Below, piece by piece: positions 43,893-52,532 of a stretch of 64,000 bases of DNA (within the stretch, counting starts at the first letter, position 1; the number at the start of each line of letters is the position of its first letter). A model generated the notes under the pieces. The model saw only the letters and a list, made by a program, of their open reading frames with translations, did no database searches and had not been told where the DNA came from. The DNA is from Dyella japonica DSM 16301. GTDB taxonomy: Bacteria; Pseudomonadota; Gammaproteobacteria; Xanthomonadales; Rhodanobacteraceae. Both the position numbers and the translations under genes were made by a program. The DNA is taken from contig NZ_JPLA01000023.1 in the NCBI RefSeq assembly GCF_001010355.1, forward strand, positions 1 to 64,000, written 5' to 3'.

Positions 43893-45884
43893 TCACTTCA
43901 CCTCGTCGTAGACGTATTCGTGCTGATCGTCGCGGAGGATCAGCTTGCGATTGTCCGCCGTGCCGGAGACGACGAACTCAAAGCCGTCGGAGCCCGGGGA
44001 AATGGTCACGAAGGACAGCGAGCCGTCGTCGTTCTTGCGCGAGGCCACGTCGCTATGCCACGCGCCAAAGTTGAACACGAGGTGCTTGCCGCTGCGATCC
44101 ACCTGGATGCTGCCCACCGCCGGATTGCGATAACGATCCGCCAGCTTGGCCGCCTGGGCGGGATCGGCGGGCACGGTCAGGCGCTTGCGCTGGGCGGCGA
44201 TCTCCGCCTTCAGCCGCTTCACGCCGGCATCGATGTCGCCCTGCGCCAGCGGCTTGCCGTCAAACAGCAGTTCGAGCAGGCGGCGCTGGAACGGACCTCG
44301 GATGAACACGCCGGCGTCGGCATTGGTGAGGATCACCGCGCCCACGCCCTGCTCGGGCAGCCACAGCATGTCCGAATGGAATCCGGCCAGGTCGCCGCCG
44401 TGATGCACCACCGGCACGCCCCAGGTGTGATCCACCATCAGGCCCATGCCATAGGTTGCCGTGGTGCCCAGCGCCACGTTCGGCTTGCGGCGTTCCAGCA
44501 AGGCCTCTTTGGATACGTAGCGCTTGCCGTCCGGCAGTACGCCGTCGGCCAGCTCCATCTGCACGTAGCGCAGCATGTCGCTCACCGCGCTCCACGCGGC
44601 GCCGGCAGGACGCGCGGCTCGGATGGAATCGTTGATGCCCATGCCGGCCACCGCCGTATGGCCGTCCACATCCATGCCGTGCGGCGTGGCGTGGTCGCCG
44701 AGCAGGGCGCGGTCGTAGTCGAAGGTGGTGAGCTTCATCTGCAGCGGATCGAACACCTGCTGCTGCATGGCCAGGTCGTAGGCGGCGCCCAGTTCCATAT
44801 CCGGATACAGCACATGGCCGCCGATATAACCCGCGGCTGCGGCCATCAGGTTGGAGTACTGGAACAGCTCGCCGAACTTGCTGGTGGGCTGCATGCCCGA
44901 CAGCGCCTTCAATACGGTCTCCGGCGTGGCGTCGCGGCTGTTGAGCAGCCACTCCATGTCCTGTCGCGGCATGCCGGTGCAGGCGCAGATCAGGTGCTTG
45001 ATCAGCACCTGCTTGGTGGTCGCGGCATCGCCCAGCTTGAACGTGGGCATCACCTGCACGACGGGCGTGTTCCAGGTGAATTTCTTTTGATCGACCTCGC
45101 GCGCCAGCATCAGCGTGGTCAGCGCCTTGGTGTTGGAGGCGATCATGAACAGCGTGTCGGCGTCGATCGGCTCGGGCTTGTTGATCTCGCGCACGCCCAG
45201 GCCGCCGGCGAACACCACCTTGCCGTGATCGATCAGGCCGATGGCGACGCCCGGCACGTCGTATGCCTTGCGCGCGTCGTCCACAAAGCTCTTGAGCGTT
45301 TCGATCCGCGCCGCATCGAGCGCATGCGCCTTCTTGCCGGCGAAACTCTCGCGCTGGTAGCCCTTGGGCAGCAGCCGGTCGGAGATCGCGCGCAATTGCG
45401 AGGCGCGCTTTTCGCCCACCGCATTGGCCACGTCGTAGATCAGCACGGTGTACTGCTCGCCATGACGGTAGGCGATGGCAGTGACGCCGCGCTTGTCGTT
45501 GGCGGACGTCTCGTAGTTGTAGATGCGGATCTGCTCCCAGTTGTCGCGCGGAGCCACATCGGTGGCCACCTGCAGCGGCCAGGTCTTGGCGGGGGCATAG
45601 GCTTTCCAGGCCTGCGCCACGGCGTCATCGGGCGTACCGGCCTTCACGTCGACCAGCACGGCCTGCGAACCGGCCTCGGGCGGACTTAAGGTCACCTTGT
45701 TGCCGCTGGCGCGCAGCGTCCAGTCGGAGGGCAGCATGAATTGCGTGCCGGCAGATGTGGTCTTGGCCGTATCGGCCTTCACCGCCGCGCCCGCGGCCGG
45801 TGCAGCAGGTGAAGGCGCGGGGCCTGCCAGCGTAGCAGCGGCCAGTGCGAACAGCCCGACAAACGCAACGCAACGCATCAACAT
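43893..45884 (-). CDS. Exported serine hydrolase of the beta-lactamase/DD-peptidase (class C) family
   Basis: Protein of 663 residues. A signal peptide (cut after T-L-A) leads into an unassigned domain of about 150 residues, then the penicillin-binding-like catalytic domain (about 215-550) with S-N-T-K (S-x-x-K), Y-S-N (Y-x-N) and H-H-G-G in place of K-T-G, and a C-terminal beta domain. This matches EstB/AmpC-like serine hydrolases, many of which act on D-amino-acid peptides or esters rather than beta-lactams. The ATG at 45884 follows GAGG. Coupled to the lysozyme inhibitor gene, it likely acts on or protects the cell wall. Confidence 0.88.
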   Translation of the reverse strand: MLMRCVAFVGLFALAAATLAGPAPSPAAPAAGAAVKADTAKTTSAGTQFMLPSDWTLRASGNKVTLSPPEAGSQAVLVDVKAGTPDDAVAQAWKAYAPAKTWPLQVATDVAPRDNWEQIRIYNYETSANDKRGVTAIAYRHGEQYTVLIYDVANAVGEKRASQLRAISDRLLPKGYQRESFAGKKAHALDAARIETLKSFVDDARKAYDVPGVAIGLIDHGKVVFAGGLGVREINKPEPIDADTLFMIASNTKALTTLMLAREVDQKKFTWNTPVVQVMPTFKLGDAATTKQVLIKHLICACTGMPRQDMEWLLNSRDATPETVLKALSGMQPTSKFGELFQYSNLMAAAAGYIGGHVLYPDMELGAAYDLAMQQQVFDPLQMKLTTFDYDRALLGDHATPHGMDVDGHTAVAGMGINDSIRAARPAGAAWSAVSDMLRYVQMELADGVLPDGKRYVSKEALLERRKPNVALGTTATYGMGLMVDHTWGVPVVHHGGDLAGFHSDMLWLPEQGVGAVILTNADAGVFIRGPFQRRLLELLFDGKPLAQGDIDAGVKRLKAEIAAQRKRLTVPADPAQAAKLADRYRNPAVGSIQVDRSGKHLVFNFGAWHSDVASRKNDDGSLSFVTISPGSDGFEFVVSGTADNRKLILRDDQHEYVYDEVK

Positions 45885-46122
45885 GGAGGTACCTCGCAGC
45901 GAGGGGAACGCTCTGTTGTCACGCACCGGAACGGCGGCCCGGCGCGACATGGTCGGTGACACGGGTGGTCCGGGGGAGTCTACACAGGTTGCGACGCGAA
46001 GCCAGTGCGCAATGCGGCCTTTGGGCCGTGATTGCATCCGTTCGGCCGGCCATCATTTAATGGCGATTGCGTTGGCAGGCGCCTGGTCCTGCTTTGCGTC
46101 TCGAATGCACCGAAGGAAGCTC

Positions 46123-47151
46123 ATGTCGCCGATTCACCCATCAGATTTCGTCGGCCGCCTGGCGGAGTCTGTTGCCAAAGCACGCACGCTCGAAGAACTG
46201 GTGCGGCCCCTGCTCGAACTGCTGCAGACGGTGACGGGGTTGGAATCGACCTACCTCACCACCATCGACACGGCGGCCGGCTACCAGTACATCCTGTATT
46301 CGAAGAACACCAGCCGGCTGGACATACCGGAGGGTCTCTCGGTGCCGTGGGAGGGCACGCTGTGCAAGCGCGCACTGGAAGAAGGCCGGCCTTATACCGA
46401 TGACGTGGCCAATTGCTGGGCCGACTCCGGTCCCGCCCGCGAGCTGGGCATCGCCACCTATGCCAGCACGCCGGTGCAACTGGAAGACGGCACGCTCTAC
46501 GGCACGCTGTGCGCGGCCAGCGGCGATCGCAAGCCCCTGGCGGATGGCGCGGATCAGGTGTTGCAGATGTTCTCGCGCCTGATCGGCCAGCAGATCGAGC
46601 GCGAGCGCATGTTGCAGGCCTTGCAGCGCGCCAACGACACGCTCGCGGTGAGCGCGCTGACCGACGCCACCACCCGGCTGCCCAATCGCCGTGCGTTGAT
46701 GGAAGAGCTGCGCCGCCGCCTCGACGGTCACGGCCCGGATGGCCGCGCGCTGGTGGTGGCCTTCGTCGATCTGGACCAGTTCAAGGCGATCAACGACACC
46801 CACGGCCATGACGCCGGCGATCGTTTTCTCGCGGCCATCGGCGGGCGCATGCAGGGCGCGGTGCGCTCGGATGATTTCGTCGCGCGCCTGGGTGGCGATG
46901 AATTCGTGGTGCTGTCCAGCCCCGCGCACCACGACGCCCTGGTTGTGGTCGATGCGCTGCGCAGGCGGCTGCAGGAAGCGACCACCGGTCGCTTCCACCT
47001 GGGCGAGCTGGTCCTCGACTATGCCGGGCCCAGCATCGGCAGCATCGTGTCGATGTCGGGCGAAGTGGAACCGGAGACACTGCTTGCCCAGGCCGATGCC
47101 GCCATGTACGAGGTCAAGCGCGAACGTCGGCAGTCGCAGCCGGCGCGCTGA
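46123..47151 (+). CDS. Diguanylate cyclase with GAF sensor domain
   Basis: Protein of 342 residues without membrane segments. A GAF domain (about 15-160) precedes the GGDEF domain (about 175-335). The active site is G-G-D-E-F, and the product-inhibition I-site R-S-D-D sits five residues upstream, so the enzyme should be active and feedback-controlled. It makes cyclic di-GMP in response to an unknown cytoplasmic ligand. AAGGAAG precedes the ATG at 46123. It is divergent from the serine hydrolase gene and convergent with the AraC gene. Confidence 0.93.
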   Translation: MSPIHPSDFVGRLAESVAKARTLEELVRPLLELLQTVTGLESTYLTTIDTAAGYQYILYSKNTSRLDIPEGLSVPWEGTLCKRALEEGRPYTDDVANCWADSGPARELGIATYASTPVQLEDGTLYGTLCAASGDRKPLADGADQVLQMFSRLIGQQIERERMLQALQRANDTLAVSALTDATTRLPNRRALMEELRRRLDGHGPDGRALVVAFVDLDQFKAINDTHGHDAGDRFLAAIGGRMQGAVRSDDFVARLGGDEFVVLSSPAHHDALVVVDALRRRLQEATTGRFHLGELVLDYAGPSIGSIVSMSGEVEPETLLAQADAAMYEVKRERRQSQPAR

Positions 47152-47157
47152 GTCGCC

Positions 47158-48072
47158 TCAGTTCAATACGGCAGCGCGCATGCCTTCGCCGCGGACACGG
47201 CCGGGACAGCGGCCGCTCACACGCTTGAACAGGCGGCGGAAGGCCGCTTCGCTGCTATAGCCCAGCTGCTGCGCGATCCCGGCCACCGATTGTTGGCGAT
47301 CGCGCAACAACTGCTCGGCCACGCTCACGCGCCATTGCGTGACGTATTGGATCGGCGGCTGGCGCATCAGCTGGGTGAAGCGCTCGGCAAACGCGGAACG
47401 CGACATGCAGGCCAGCGCGGCCATCGATTGCATGGTCCACGCCTTGCCCGGATGGTCATGCACCGCCTGCAGCACGCGGGCAATGCGCGGGTCGGCCAGC
47501 GAGGCGAACAGTCCCTGGCGTTGCTCGGTCGTGCGGGAGTAGTCGCAGATCGCCAGCGTGAACAGCGCATCGGCCAGCTTGTTGAGCAGCACATGGCGGC
47601 CGGCGCAGTCGGCATGCACGACCTGCGCCATGGTCGAGGCCAGCTGGCGAAACGGCGCGCTGGCGTCGGCGGCATGGATCACCATGCAGGCGGGCAGGGC
47701 AAGCTTGAGCGGATGCTGCGAGCTGCCGGTGAAACGGAATTCGCCGCAGATCAGGCTCGTCTGCAGCATGTCGTGTTCCCCGGTGCCGCTCAGCCGATGC
47801 GGCGCGCCGTGCGGAAAGATCACCAGGTCGCCGGCCTCCAGGGTCACCGCGCCGCCCAGCTCCTCGCTCTCCACCTGGCAGCGCCCGGCGCCCACCAGAT
47901 GAAACAGGCCGCACTCGTAGCGCGGCGCGTCCGCGTACCACGAACCGCAGCGATGCAATTCGGCGACCACCTGCACCTGCAGCATCGACCGGCTGAGCAG
48001 GGCTTCCAGCGCCGGCTCCACCAGCCGCGGGCGCGGGCCGGCGGGCAGCGACGGATTCGGTTCGATGTACAT
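47158..48072 (-). CDS. AraC-family transcriptional regulator with cupin domain
   Basis: Regulator of 304 residues: an N-terminal AraC-type cupin (about 30-130, with E-A-G-D-L-V-I-F-P-H-G-A-P-H) and two C-terminal helix-turn-helix motifs (about 200-300, with M-S-R-S-A-F-A-E-R-F and I-A-Q-Q-L-G-Y-S-S-E-A-A-F-R-R-L-F-K). It starts 55 bases after bufC on the same strand, with GGAAGGAAGG upstream, and may be co-transcribed with the bufferin genes, though bufferin operons are usually controlled by other regulator types. Its target is unknown. Confidence 0.9.
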   Translation of the reverse strand: MYIEPNPSLPAGPRPRLVEPALEALLSRSMLQVQVVAELHRCGSWYADAPRYECGLFHLVGAGRCQVESEELGGAVTLEAGDLVIFPHGAPHRLSGTGEHDMLQTSLICGEFRFTGSSQHPLKLALPACMVIHAADASAPFRQLASTMAQVVHADCAGRHVLLNKLADALFTLAICDYSRTTEQRQGLFASLADPRIARVLQAVHDHPGKAWTMQSMAALACMSRSAFAERFTQLMRQPPIQYVTQWRVSVAEQLLRDRQQSVAGIAQQLGYSSEAAFRRLFKRVSGRCPGRVRGEGMRAAVLN

Positions 48073-48127
48073 GGCCTTCCTTCCGGTGGATGTCTCATCA
48101 AGACCTTCGCCACCGGTCGGCTGCCGG

Positions 48128-48919
48128 TTACATGGTGGTTGCTCCCGGCAGGGTCAGCCGGCCGATCAGCCGTTCGTCCAGCCATTGCGCGAGCAGTGCC
48201 GCCATGCGGGGCAGGGCGGCGACGCCATGACGCTGGGCCAGGCGTTCGCACAGTTGGGCGAAGCTGTCGCCATTCAACGCGCCCAGCAGCGCGGGCAGTT
48301 CCGCCACGGTGACCTGCCGATAGCGCACATCCAGCGCCGGCCGCCAGACCAGCAGATGGCGTGCGCGGCGCCAACGGCGCAAGGCCGGACGAGGCTCGCC
48401 GCGGTCGGCCGCGCGCCGGAACGCGTCGACATTGCTGGTGCAGCGAAGCAGCCGTGCGTGCGGCAGCGGATGCAGCCGCAATGCCGCCCACGCGTCCGGC
48501 GCCAGGCCGGCAAGGTCGGCGGCGCTTACCGTGGCTTGGTCCGCCGCGTCGAACGCGGTGGATATCGCCCAGTCCAGTTGAGCCATTTCGGCCAGTTCGG
48601 GCCGGTCGCGCCACGGCGCGGTGCGCATGAGGAACCCGGCGAGTCCATCACCGTGCCAGCGGATATTGAAGTGCGTGGACGGATGCGCGGCCACGTAGTC
48701 GTCCAGCAGCCGAGCAAAGCGCCGTCCGGCCAGCAGGGCCAGCCCGGGAAACTCGGTTGCCAGCGCCTCGCGCAGGCGTATGCGATAGCCATGCTGGTAG
48801 ATGGCGAGGCGATTCGACGCGTCGGCCTTGGCGTCACCGCGCAGCGCACCGGACAAGGGCGTGCCGCCCGCCAGCATGGCATCCGCCAGCTGCAGCTGCA
48901 GGTCGCGCAGATCGCTCAT
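48128..48919 (-). CDS. bufC: Bufferin maturation partner BufC (DUF2063/HvfC N-terminal domain)
   Basis: Protein of 263 residues with the DUF2063 pattern: an N-terminal L-Q-L-Q-L-A-D-A-M-L, then R-L-A-I-Y-Q-H-G-Y-R-I-R-L-R-E-A-L and a region with Y-V-A-A-H-P-S-T-H-F. Such proteins are the partners of DUF692 enzymes, as MbnC is of MbnB in methanobactin synthesis, and present the precursor peptide to the iron enzyme. The start overlaps the bufB stop (ATGA), the usual coupling. Confidence 0.9.
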   Translation of the reverse strand: MSDLRDLQLQLADAMLAGGTPLSGALRGDAKADASNRLAIYQHGYRIRLREALATEFPGLALLAGRRFARLLDDYVAAHPSTHFNIRWHGDGLAGFLMRTAPWRDRPELAEMAQLDWAISTAFDAADQATVSAADLAGLAPDAWAALRLHPLPHARLLRCTSNVDAFRRAADRGEPRPALRRWRRARHLLVWRPALDVRYRQVTVAELPALLGALNGDSFAQLCERLAQRHGVAALPRMAALLAQWLDERLIGRLTLPGATTM

Positions 48920-49758
48920 GCCGCTTCCTGCAGCAGCGCGTCGGCCAGCGAGCGGGCATGCTCGAGTTCCGCCAGCAGTTCGGCAAGCGGAGGAATGTGG
49001 TCGTCGCGCTCGATCATGGTGGAGACCCGGCCGTAGCGACGCACGGCCTCCACATAGAGGTCCCACACGGCATCGACCACCGGCGCATCATGCGTGTCGA
49101 TCAACAGCTCGCCGCCCCGCTCGTGGCCGGCCAGATGGAATTGCTGCACGCGTGATGCCGGCAGGCCATCGAGATAGTCGAGCGCGGCAAAGCCATGGTT
49201 GTGTGCACTCACGTGCACGTTGTTGATGTCGAGCAGGATGAGGCAATCGGCGCGCTCGGCGACGGCGGCGAGGAACTCCCACTCGGTCAGCTGCGACTGC
49301 GCGAAGCTGATGTAGCTCGACACGTTCTCCAGCAGGATGCGCCGGCCCAGCCTGTCCTGCACGCGGCGCACGCGGTCCACCACATGCTGCAAGGCCTCTT
49401 CGGTATACGGCAGCGGCATCAGGTCGTGCAGGTTGACGCCTTGCACGCCGGTCCAGCACAGATGATCGGAAATCCACGCCGGCTCGACGTGTCGCGCGAG
49501 GGCGGCGAGCTGATCGAGATAAGCCATGTCGAGCGGATCGGTGCCGCCGATGGACATCGACACGCCGTGCATCACCAGCGGAAAGCGTTCGCGAAAACCC
49601 TCCAGCCAGCGCAGCGGCCGGCCGCCGGGGACCAGATAGTTTTCCGAAACGATCTCGAGCCACTGCACGTTGCCTGGTTCGTCGATCAGTGTTTCGTAGT
49701 GATCGACGCGCAGGCCGAGACCGAAGCCGAGATAGGGCAGCTGGCGTGAAGTGGACAT
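48916..49758 (-). CDS. bufB: DUF692 multinuclear iron enzyme BufB (peptide-modifying)
   Basis: TIM-barrel protein of 280 residues of the MbnB/BufB family, which converts cysteines of a precursor peptide to thiooxazole or oxazolone-thioamide groups using iron and oxygen. Metal-ligand candidates match the family layout: His64 in V-M-H-G-V, Asp98-His99 in I-S-D-H-L-C-W, Glu144 in L-L-E-N-V-S-S, Asp177 and Asn180 in L-L-D-I-N-N-V-H-V-S, His208 in F-H-L-A-G-H, Asp221-His223 in I-D-T-H-D and Glu250. The ATG at 49758 begins the conserved region. It is 61 bases after bufA, with a terminator hairpin between. Confidence 0.94.
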   Translation of the reverse strand: MSTSRQLPYLGFGLGLRVDHYETLIDEPGNVQWLEIVSENYLVPGGRPLRWLEGFRERFPLVMHGVSMSIGGTDPLDMAYLDQLAALARHVEPAWISDHLCWTGVQGVNLHDLMPLPYTEEALQHVVDRVRRVQDRLGRRILLENVSSYISFAQSQLTEWEFLAAVAERADCLILLDINNVHVSAHNHGFAALDYLDGLPASRVQQFHLAGHERGGELLIDTHDAPVVDAVWDLYVEAVRRYGRVSTMIERDDHIPPLAELLAELEHARSLADALLQEAA

Positions 49759-49780
49759 GGCGCTACTCGATGCAAAAAGT

Positions 49781-49811
49781 GCGGGGCTTTCGAGCGTGCC
49801 GAAAGCCCCGC
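49781..49811 (-). terminator. Terminator hairpin between bufA and bufB
   Basis: A perfect 12-base stem (GCGGGGCTTTCG and CGAAAGCCCCGC) with a seven-base loop; on the minus strand it is followed by ACTTTTTG. It lies eight bases after the bufA stop and before bufB. Partial termination here would give more precursor than enzyme. Confidence 0.85.
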
Positions 49812-49819
49812 GATCAAGC

Positions 49820-50104
49820 TCAGGAGGCCTTGGCGGCAGCCTGGGCGGCGTCACATTCCTGCTGGCTCTTCTGCATGGTGAAGCCCTGGCCCTTGCAGGC
49901 GTTCTGGCCCTTGCAGGCATTGCTGGCCTGCTTGCAGGCGCCGTGGCCCTTGCAGGACGAGGAGTTCATGCACTTCACGCTGGCGGTATCGGCCGACTTG
50001 CCGGCGTCGGTCTTCTCGGCCGCCGAAGCGGACATCGTGGTGACGGCGAACAGACCGGCAACCATCATCGCCATGGCGGCGCCGTTGAGCTTGTGGGTCT
50101 TCAT
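49820..50104 (-). CDS. bufA: Bufferin-type six-cysteine precursor peptide
   Basis: Peptide of 94 residues with a Sec signal (about residues 1-28, ending S-A-S-A). The mature part has six cysteines at 45, 51, 57, 64, 70 and 84 in a C-K-G/Q repeat: S-C-K-G-H-G-A-C-K-Q, A-C-K-G-Q-N-A-C-K-G-Q-G-F. Bufferins are exported peptides modified at cysteines and thought to bind copper; the known Caulobacter examples also carry six cysteines. This is a C-K-G type rather than the E-G-K-C-G type of Haemophilus. Gene order with bufB and bufC supports the assignment. The modification pattern is not predictable here. Confidence 0.88.
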   Translation of the reverse strand: MKTHKLNGAAMAMMVAGLFAVTTMSASAAEKTDAGKSADTASVKCMNSSSCKGHGACKQASNACKGQNACKGQGFTMQKSQQECDAAQAAAKAS

Positions 50105-50380
50105 GGAAACACTCCTGTCAGGTAGACGGCCGCCCGCTGGCGGCGTGGATAGACAACGTCGGGCCCGGACACCATGGCCAAGCACTGCCGACCTGAGCAT
50201 TCTCGACAGACGGGTGCCCGTGGGCTGTCCCCCCGCGTCTCCCTTTTGTGCCCGATCGTCCGGCGATGGCCGCGCCGGGCAGGACCGGACGGCGGGCAAG
50301 AAAGCATGGACGACCAGCCATGGCGGCGATCGCGTGCGCTTCGCATGATGCCCGCACCTCGATACGCGGAACCCGCCGTC

Positions 50381-50884
50381 ATGCGCCACTTCATCGCCGA
50401 CAAGGCCACCCAGCTGCTGCAATGGCTGCAGCGCATCGAATGGTTCGGACCCTTGGTGGTGCGCGTGGTGTTCGGCTACTTCTGGCTGGAAACCGGCATC
50501 GCCAAGGTGCACAACCTCGACGGCTTCACCCAGCGCTTCGTTGGCTGGGGCATTCCCTTCCCTGCGTTCAGCGCGGGACTGTCGGCGTGGACGGAATTGC
50601 TCGGCGGCCTGCTGATCATGCTCGGCCTGTGCACCCGCCTGGTGTGCATCCCCATGCTCATCAACATGGCGGTGGCCGTGGTGCTGGTCGTATCGGCCAA
50701 CCTCACGGGCCTGGACGACTACGTCGAAGCGGACGAGATCGTCTACAGCCTGATCTTCTTCTGGCTGCTGATCAGCGGCCCGGGCAGAGCCAGCCTCGAC
50801 ACCCTGCTGGCGCGGGCGCTGGGGATACGCACGACATCGGAGACGGCACCGTCAGCGCGCATGGCCATCCCCGTGATCGACTGA
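50381..50884 (+). CDS. DoxX-family membrane protein (bufferin-associated)
   Basis: Inner-membrane protein of about 167 residues with four hydrophobic segments. V-V-R-V-V-F-G-Y-F-W-L-E-T-G, W-G-I-P-F-P-A-F-S-A-G and L-L-G-G-L-L-I-M-L-G-L are typical of DoxX proteins found with bufferin or hvf genes. It is divergent from bufA, sharing a 276-base control region. The start is uncertain: 50381 is best by family alignment, with in-frame ATGs at 50345 and 50306 as alternatives. Its exact role in bufferin systems is not known. Confidence 0.85.
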   Translation: MRHFIADKATQLLQWLQRIEWFGPLVVRVVFGYFWLETGIAKVHNLDGFTQRFVGWGIPFPAFSAGLSAWTELLGGLLIMLGLCTRLVCIPMLINMAVAVVLVVSANLTGLDDYVEADEIVYSLIFFWLLISGPGRASLDTLLARALGIRTTSETAPSARMAIPVID

Positions 50885-50904
50885 CGACCTCACACCGGAG
50901 GTTG

Positions 50905-51576
50905 CTAGCGCCACTTCACCGATGCCAGCAGGTCGGACAAGCCCACCCATAGCAGCTGCATGCCGATGCAGAAGGTGACCAGCGCAAACAGGCGCATCAC
51001 GATCTTGGTGCCGCCGGAACCCAGCCACCGTTCCAGCGTGTCGGCAAAGCGCATGCAGACATAGATGCTGGCGCACAGCACCACCAGCGCGGCGGCGACG
51101 CCCAGGAAATGGATGGCCGACAATCCTGCCCGTGGCGAGCTGGTGCCCAGCGCGATGGCCACCGAGATGGAGCCCGGGCCGACCATCAAGGGCAGGGTCA
51201 ACGGATAGAAGGTCTTGGCGGCCAGCGATCCGGTATGCGAAGAGGGGTTCACCTCCTGCGCCTTCTCGTTGGCGGCGGCGTCATCGTCGGGCTTTTGCAG
51301 CAGGTTCCAGCCGGCCACCGCGATGATCATGCCGCCGGCCACGCGCAGCACCGGAATGGAGATGCCAAAAAAGGTGAGCACGTAGGCGCCCATCAGCAGC
51401 GACACCAGCAGGATGGCAAAGCTGTTGGTGGTGATGCGCCAGGCCAGCTCGGTGCGCTCGGCGGCCGTGGTGTTCGGCACCATGCTGAGCACGATGAAGG
51501 CCGAGCCGATCGGGTTGATCACGGGGAACAGGCCCGTGATGAGCAGCAGGGCGGTCTGGGTGAAATCTCTCAGCAT
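50905..51576 (-). CDS. MarC-family inner-membrane protein
   Basis: UPF0056/MarC family protein of 223 residues with six hydrophobic segments. Signatures: L-F-P-V-I-N-P-I-G in helix 1, G-G-M-I-I-A-V-A-G-W near the middle and P-L-T-L-P-L-M-V-G-P-G-S-I in the second repeat. The two N-P-I-G/G-P-G repeats are typical. Function in bacteria is unsettled; the old link to multiple antibiotic resistance was withdrawn for E. coli MarC. It converges with the DoxX gene over 20 bases and follows the exonuclease-helicase operon on the same strand. Confidence 0.93.
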   Translation of the reverse strand: MLRDFTQTALLLITGLFPVINPIGSAFIVLSMVPNTTAAERTELAWRITTNSFAILLVSLLMGAYVLTFFGISIPVLRVAGGMIIAVAGWNLLQKPDDDAAANEKAQEVNPSSHTGSLAAKTFYPLTLPLMVGPGSISVAIALGTSSPRAGLSAIHFLGVAAALVVLCASIYVCMRFADTLERWLGSGGTKIVMRLFALVTFCIGMQLLWVGLSDLLASVKWR

Positions 51577-51665
51577 GCTTGCAGCTCCGGATGCAGGCTT
51601 GCAGTGGGCCGGGCCGCTGGCTTCCGGCAGGAAGGCCCAGCAAGTCGTCCCGCCGATCGCGTCTC

Positions 51666-52532
51666 TCAGATCTGCGTGTTTGCCTCGTCACATGTCGCGA
51701 AGCGGTGAAGAATGCCGCCGAGGCTGCGCAGATCCTGGCTGTTGTGCCGCGCCACGCGATGCAACGCCTGCGCCGAGCCGCCGCGCAGATAGCTCAGCCA
51801 GGCGGCGGGCGCTTCGGAGCCGGGCAGGTCGTCATCGCGCACCACCTGCAGCAGCTGGCGCTCGGCGGTGGCCAGGCGGCAGTTCTCCCAGGCGCCACGC
51901 CAGCGGCGGCGTACGGGATGCAACAGGTCGATATGCGCCAGGCCTTCGAGCGGGCACGAACGCTGGTGAAGTCGAAAGCGCGTCTTAAGCAGGGGCGAGT
52001 CATACGACTTGCCGTTGTAGCTCACCAGCACCGCATCCGGACGCAGCCATGACGCGAAGCAGTCGAGCATCGCCGCTTCGCCCGCCAGCGTGGTGATCAG
52101 CAATTGGCGTTCGCGGAAACGACCCTCATGCCAGTCGCCCACGCCGATCATGAAGGCGCGCGTGCCGGTGCCGCCGGCCAGTCCGGTGGTTTCCGTGTCG
52201 AACAGCACCAGACGTTCCGCCGCGATCATCTGGTCGACGCGCGCAAACGCCGCGTGGAAGGCGGGCGGTTCGGGCGGCCATGCGCTGCTCGTTTCGCACA
52301 ACTGCAGGCCGGGTGCGATGGTCTGCCCGGGCAGCGACGAGGGTTCCACGCTTGCCGTGCGTCGAGGCTTGGCCGATGCGCCTTGCACGCGCTGGCGGAT
52401 GCCGAGCAGCTGCGCAATATTGTCGGGCAGTGCGGGACGCGGCTTCGCCGGCATGGCCACCGCTGCTGGTGCGGGCGGCACGACACCGGCCTGGCGACGC
52501 AGGCCGCGCAATTTGTCGGCCAGCGCACTCAT
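51666..52532 (-). CDS. mrfB: DEDD-type exonuclease, YprB/MrfB-like
   Basis: RNase H-fold nuclease of 288 residues, like YprB of Firmicutes. A Pro/Ala-rich N-terminal region of about 100 residues precedes the nuclease: exo I has L-F-D-T-E-T-T-G-L-A-G-G-T-G, exo II Y-N-G-K-S-Y-D-S-P-L-L, and exo III R-H-N-S-Q-D-L. These supply the four acidic ligands. The ATG at 52532 overlaps the helicase stop (ATGA). In Bacillus subtilis MrfB works with helicase MrfA to repair mitomycin C damage; the same pairing here suggests the same role. The symbol is by analogy. Confidence 0.85.
   Translation of the reverse strand: MSALADKLRGLRRQAGVVPPAPAAVAMPAKPRPALPDNIAQLLGIRQRVQGASAKPRRTASVEPSSLPGQTIAPGLQLCETSSAWPPEPPAFHAAFARVDQMIAAERLVLFDTETTGLAGGTGTRAFMIGVGDWHEGRFRERQLLITTLAGEAAMLDCFASWLRPDAVLVSYNGKSYDSPLLKTRFRLHQRSCPLEGLAHIDLLHPVRRRWRGAWENCRLATAERQLLQVVRDDDLPGSEAPAAWLSYLRGGSAQALHRVARHNSQDLRSLGGILHRFATCDEANTQI

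Noticed and set aside
43587..45689. 700-codon open frame on the plus strand
   Set aside because: Antisense to the serine hydrolase and lysozyme inhibitor genes; His/Gln/Arg-rich shadow.
49820..50104. BufA as a plain metallothionein or structural Cys-rich protein
   Set aside because: It has a Sec signal and is followed by DUF692 and DUF2063 genes, which mark a modified-peptide system.
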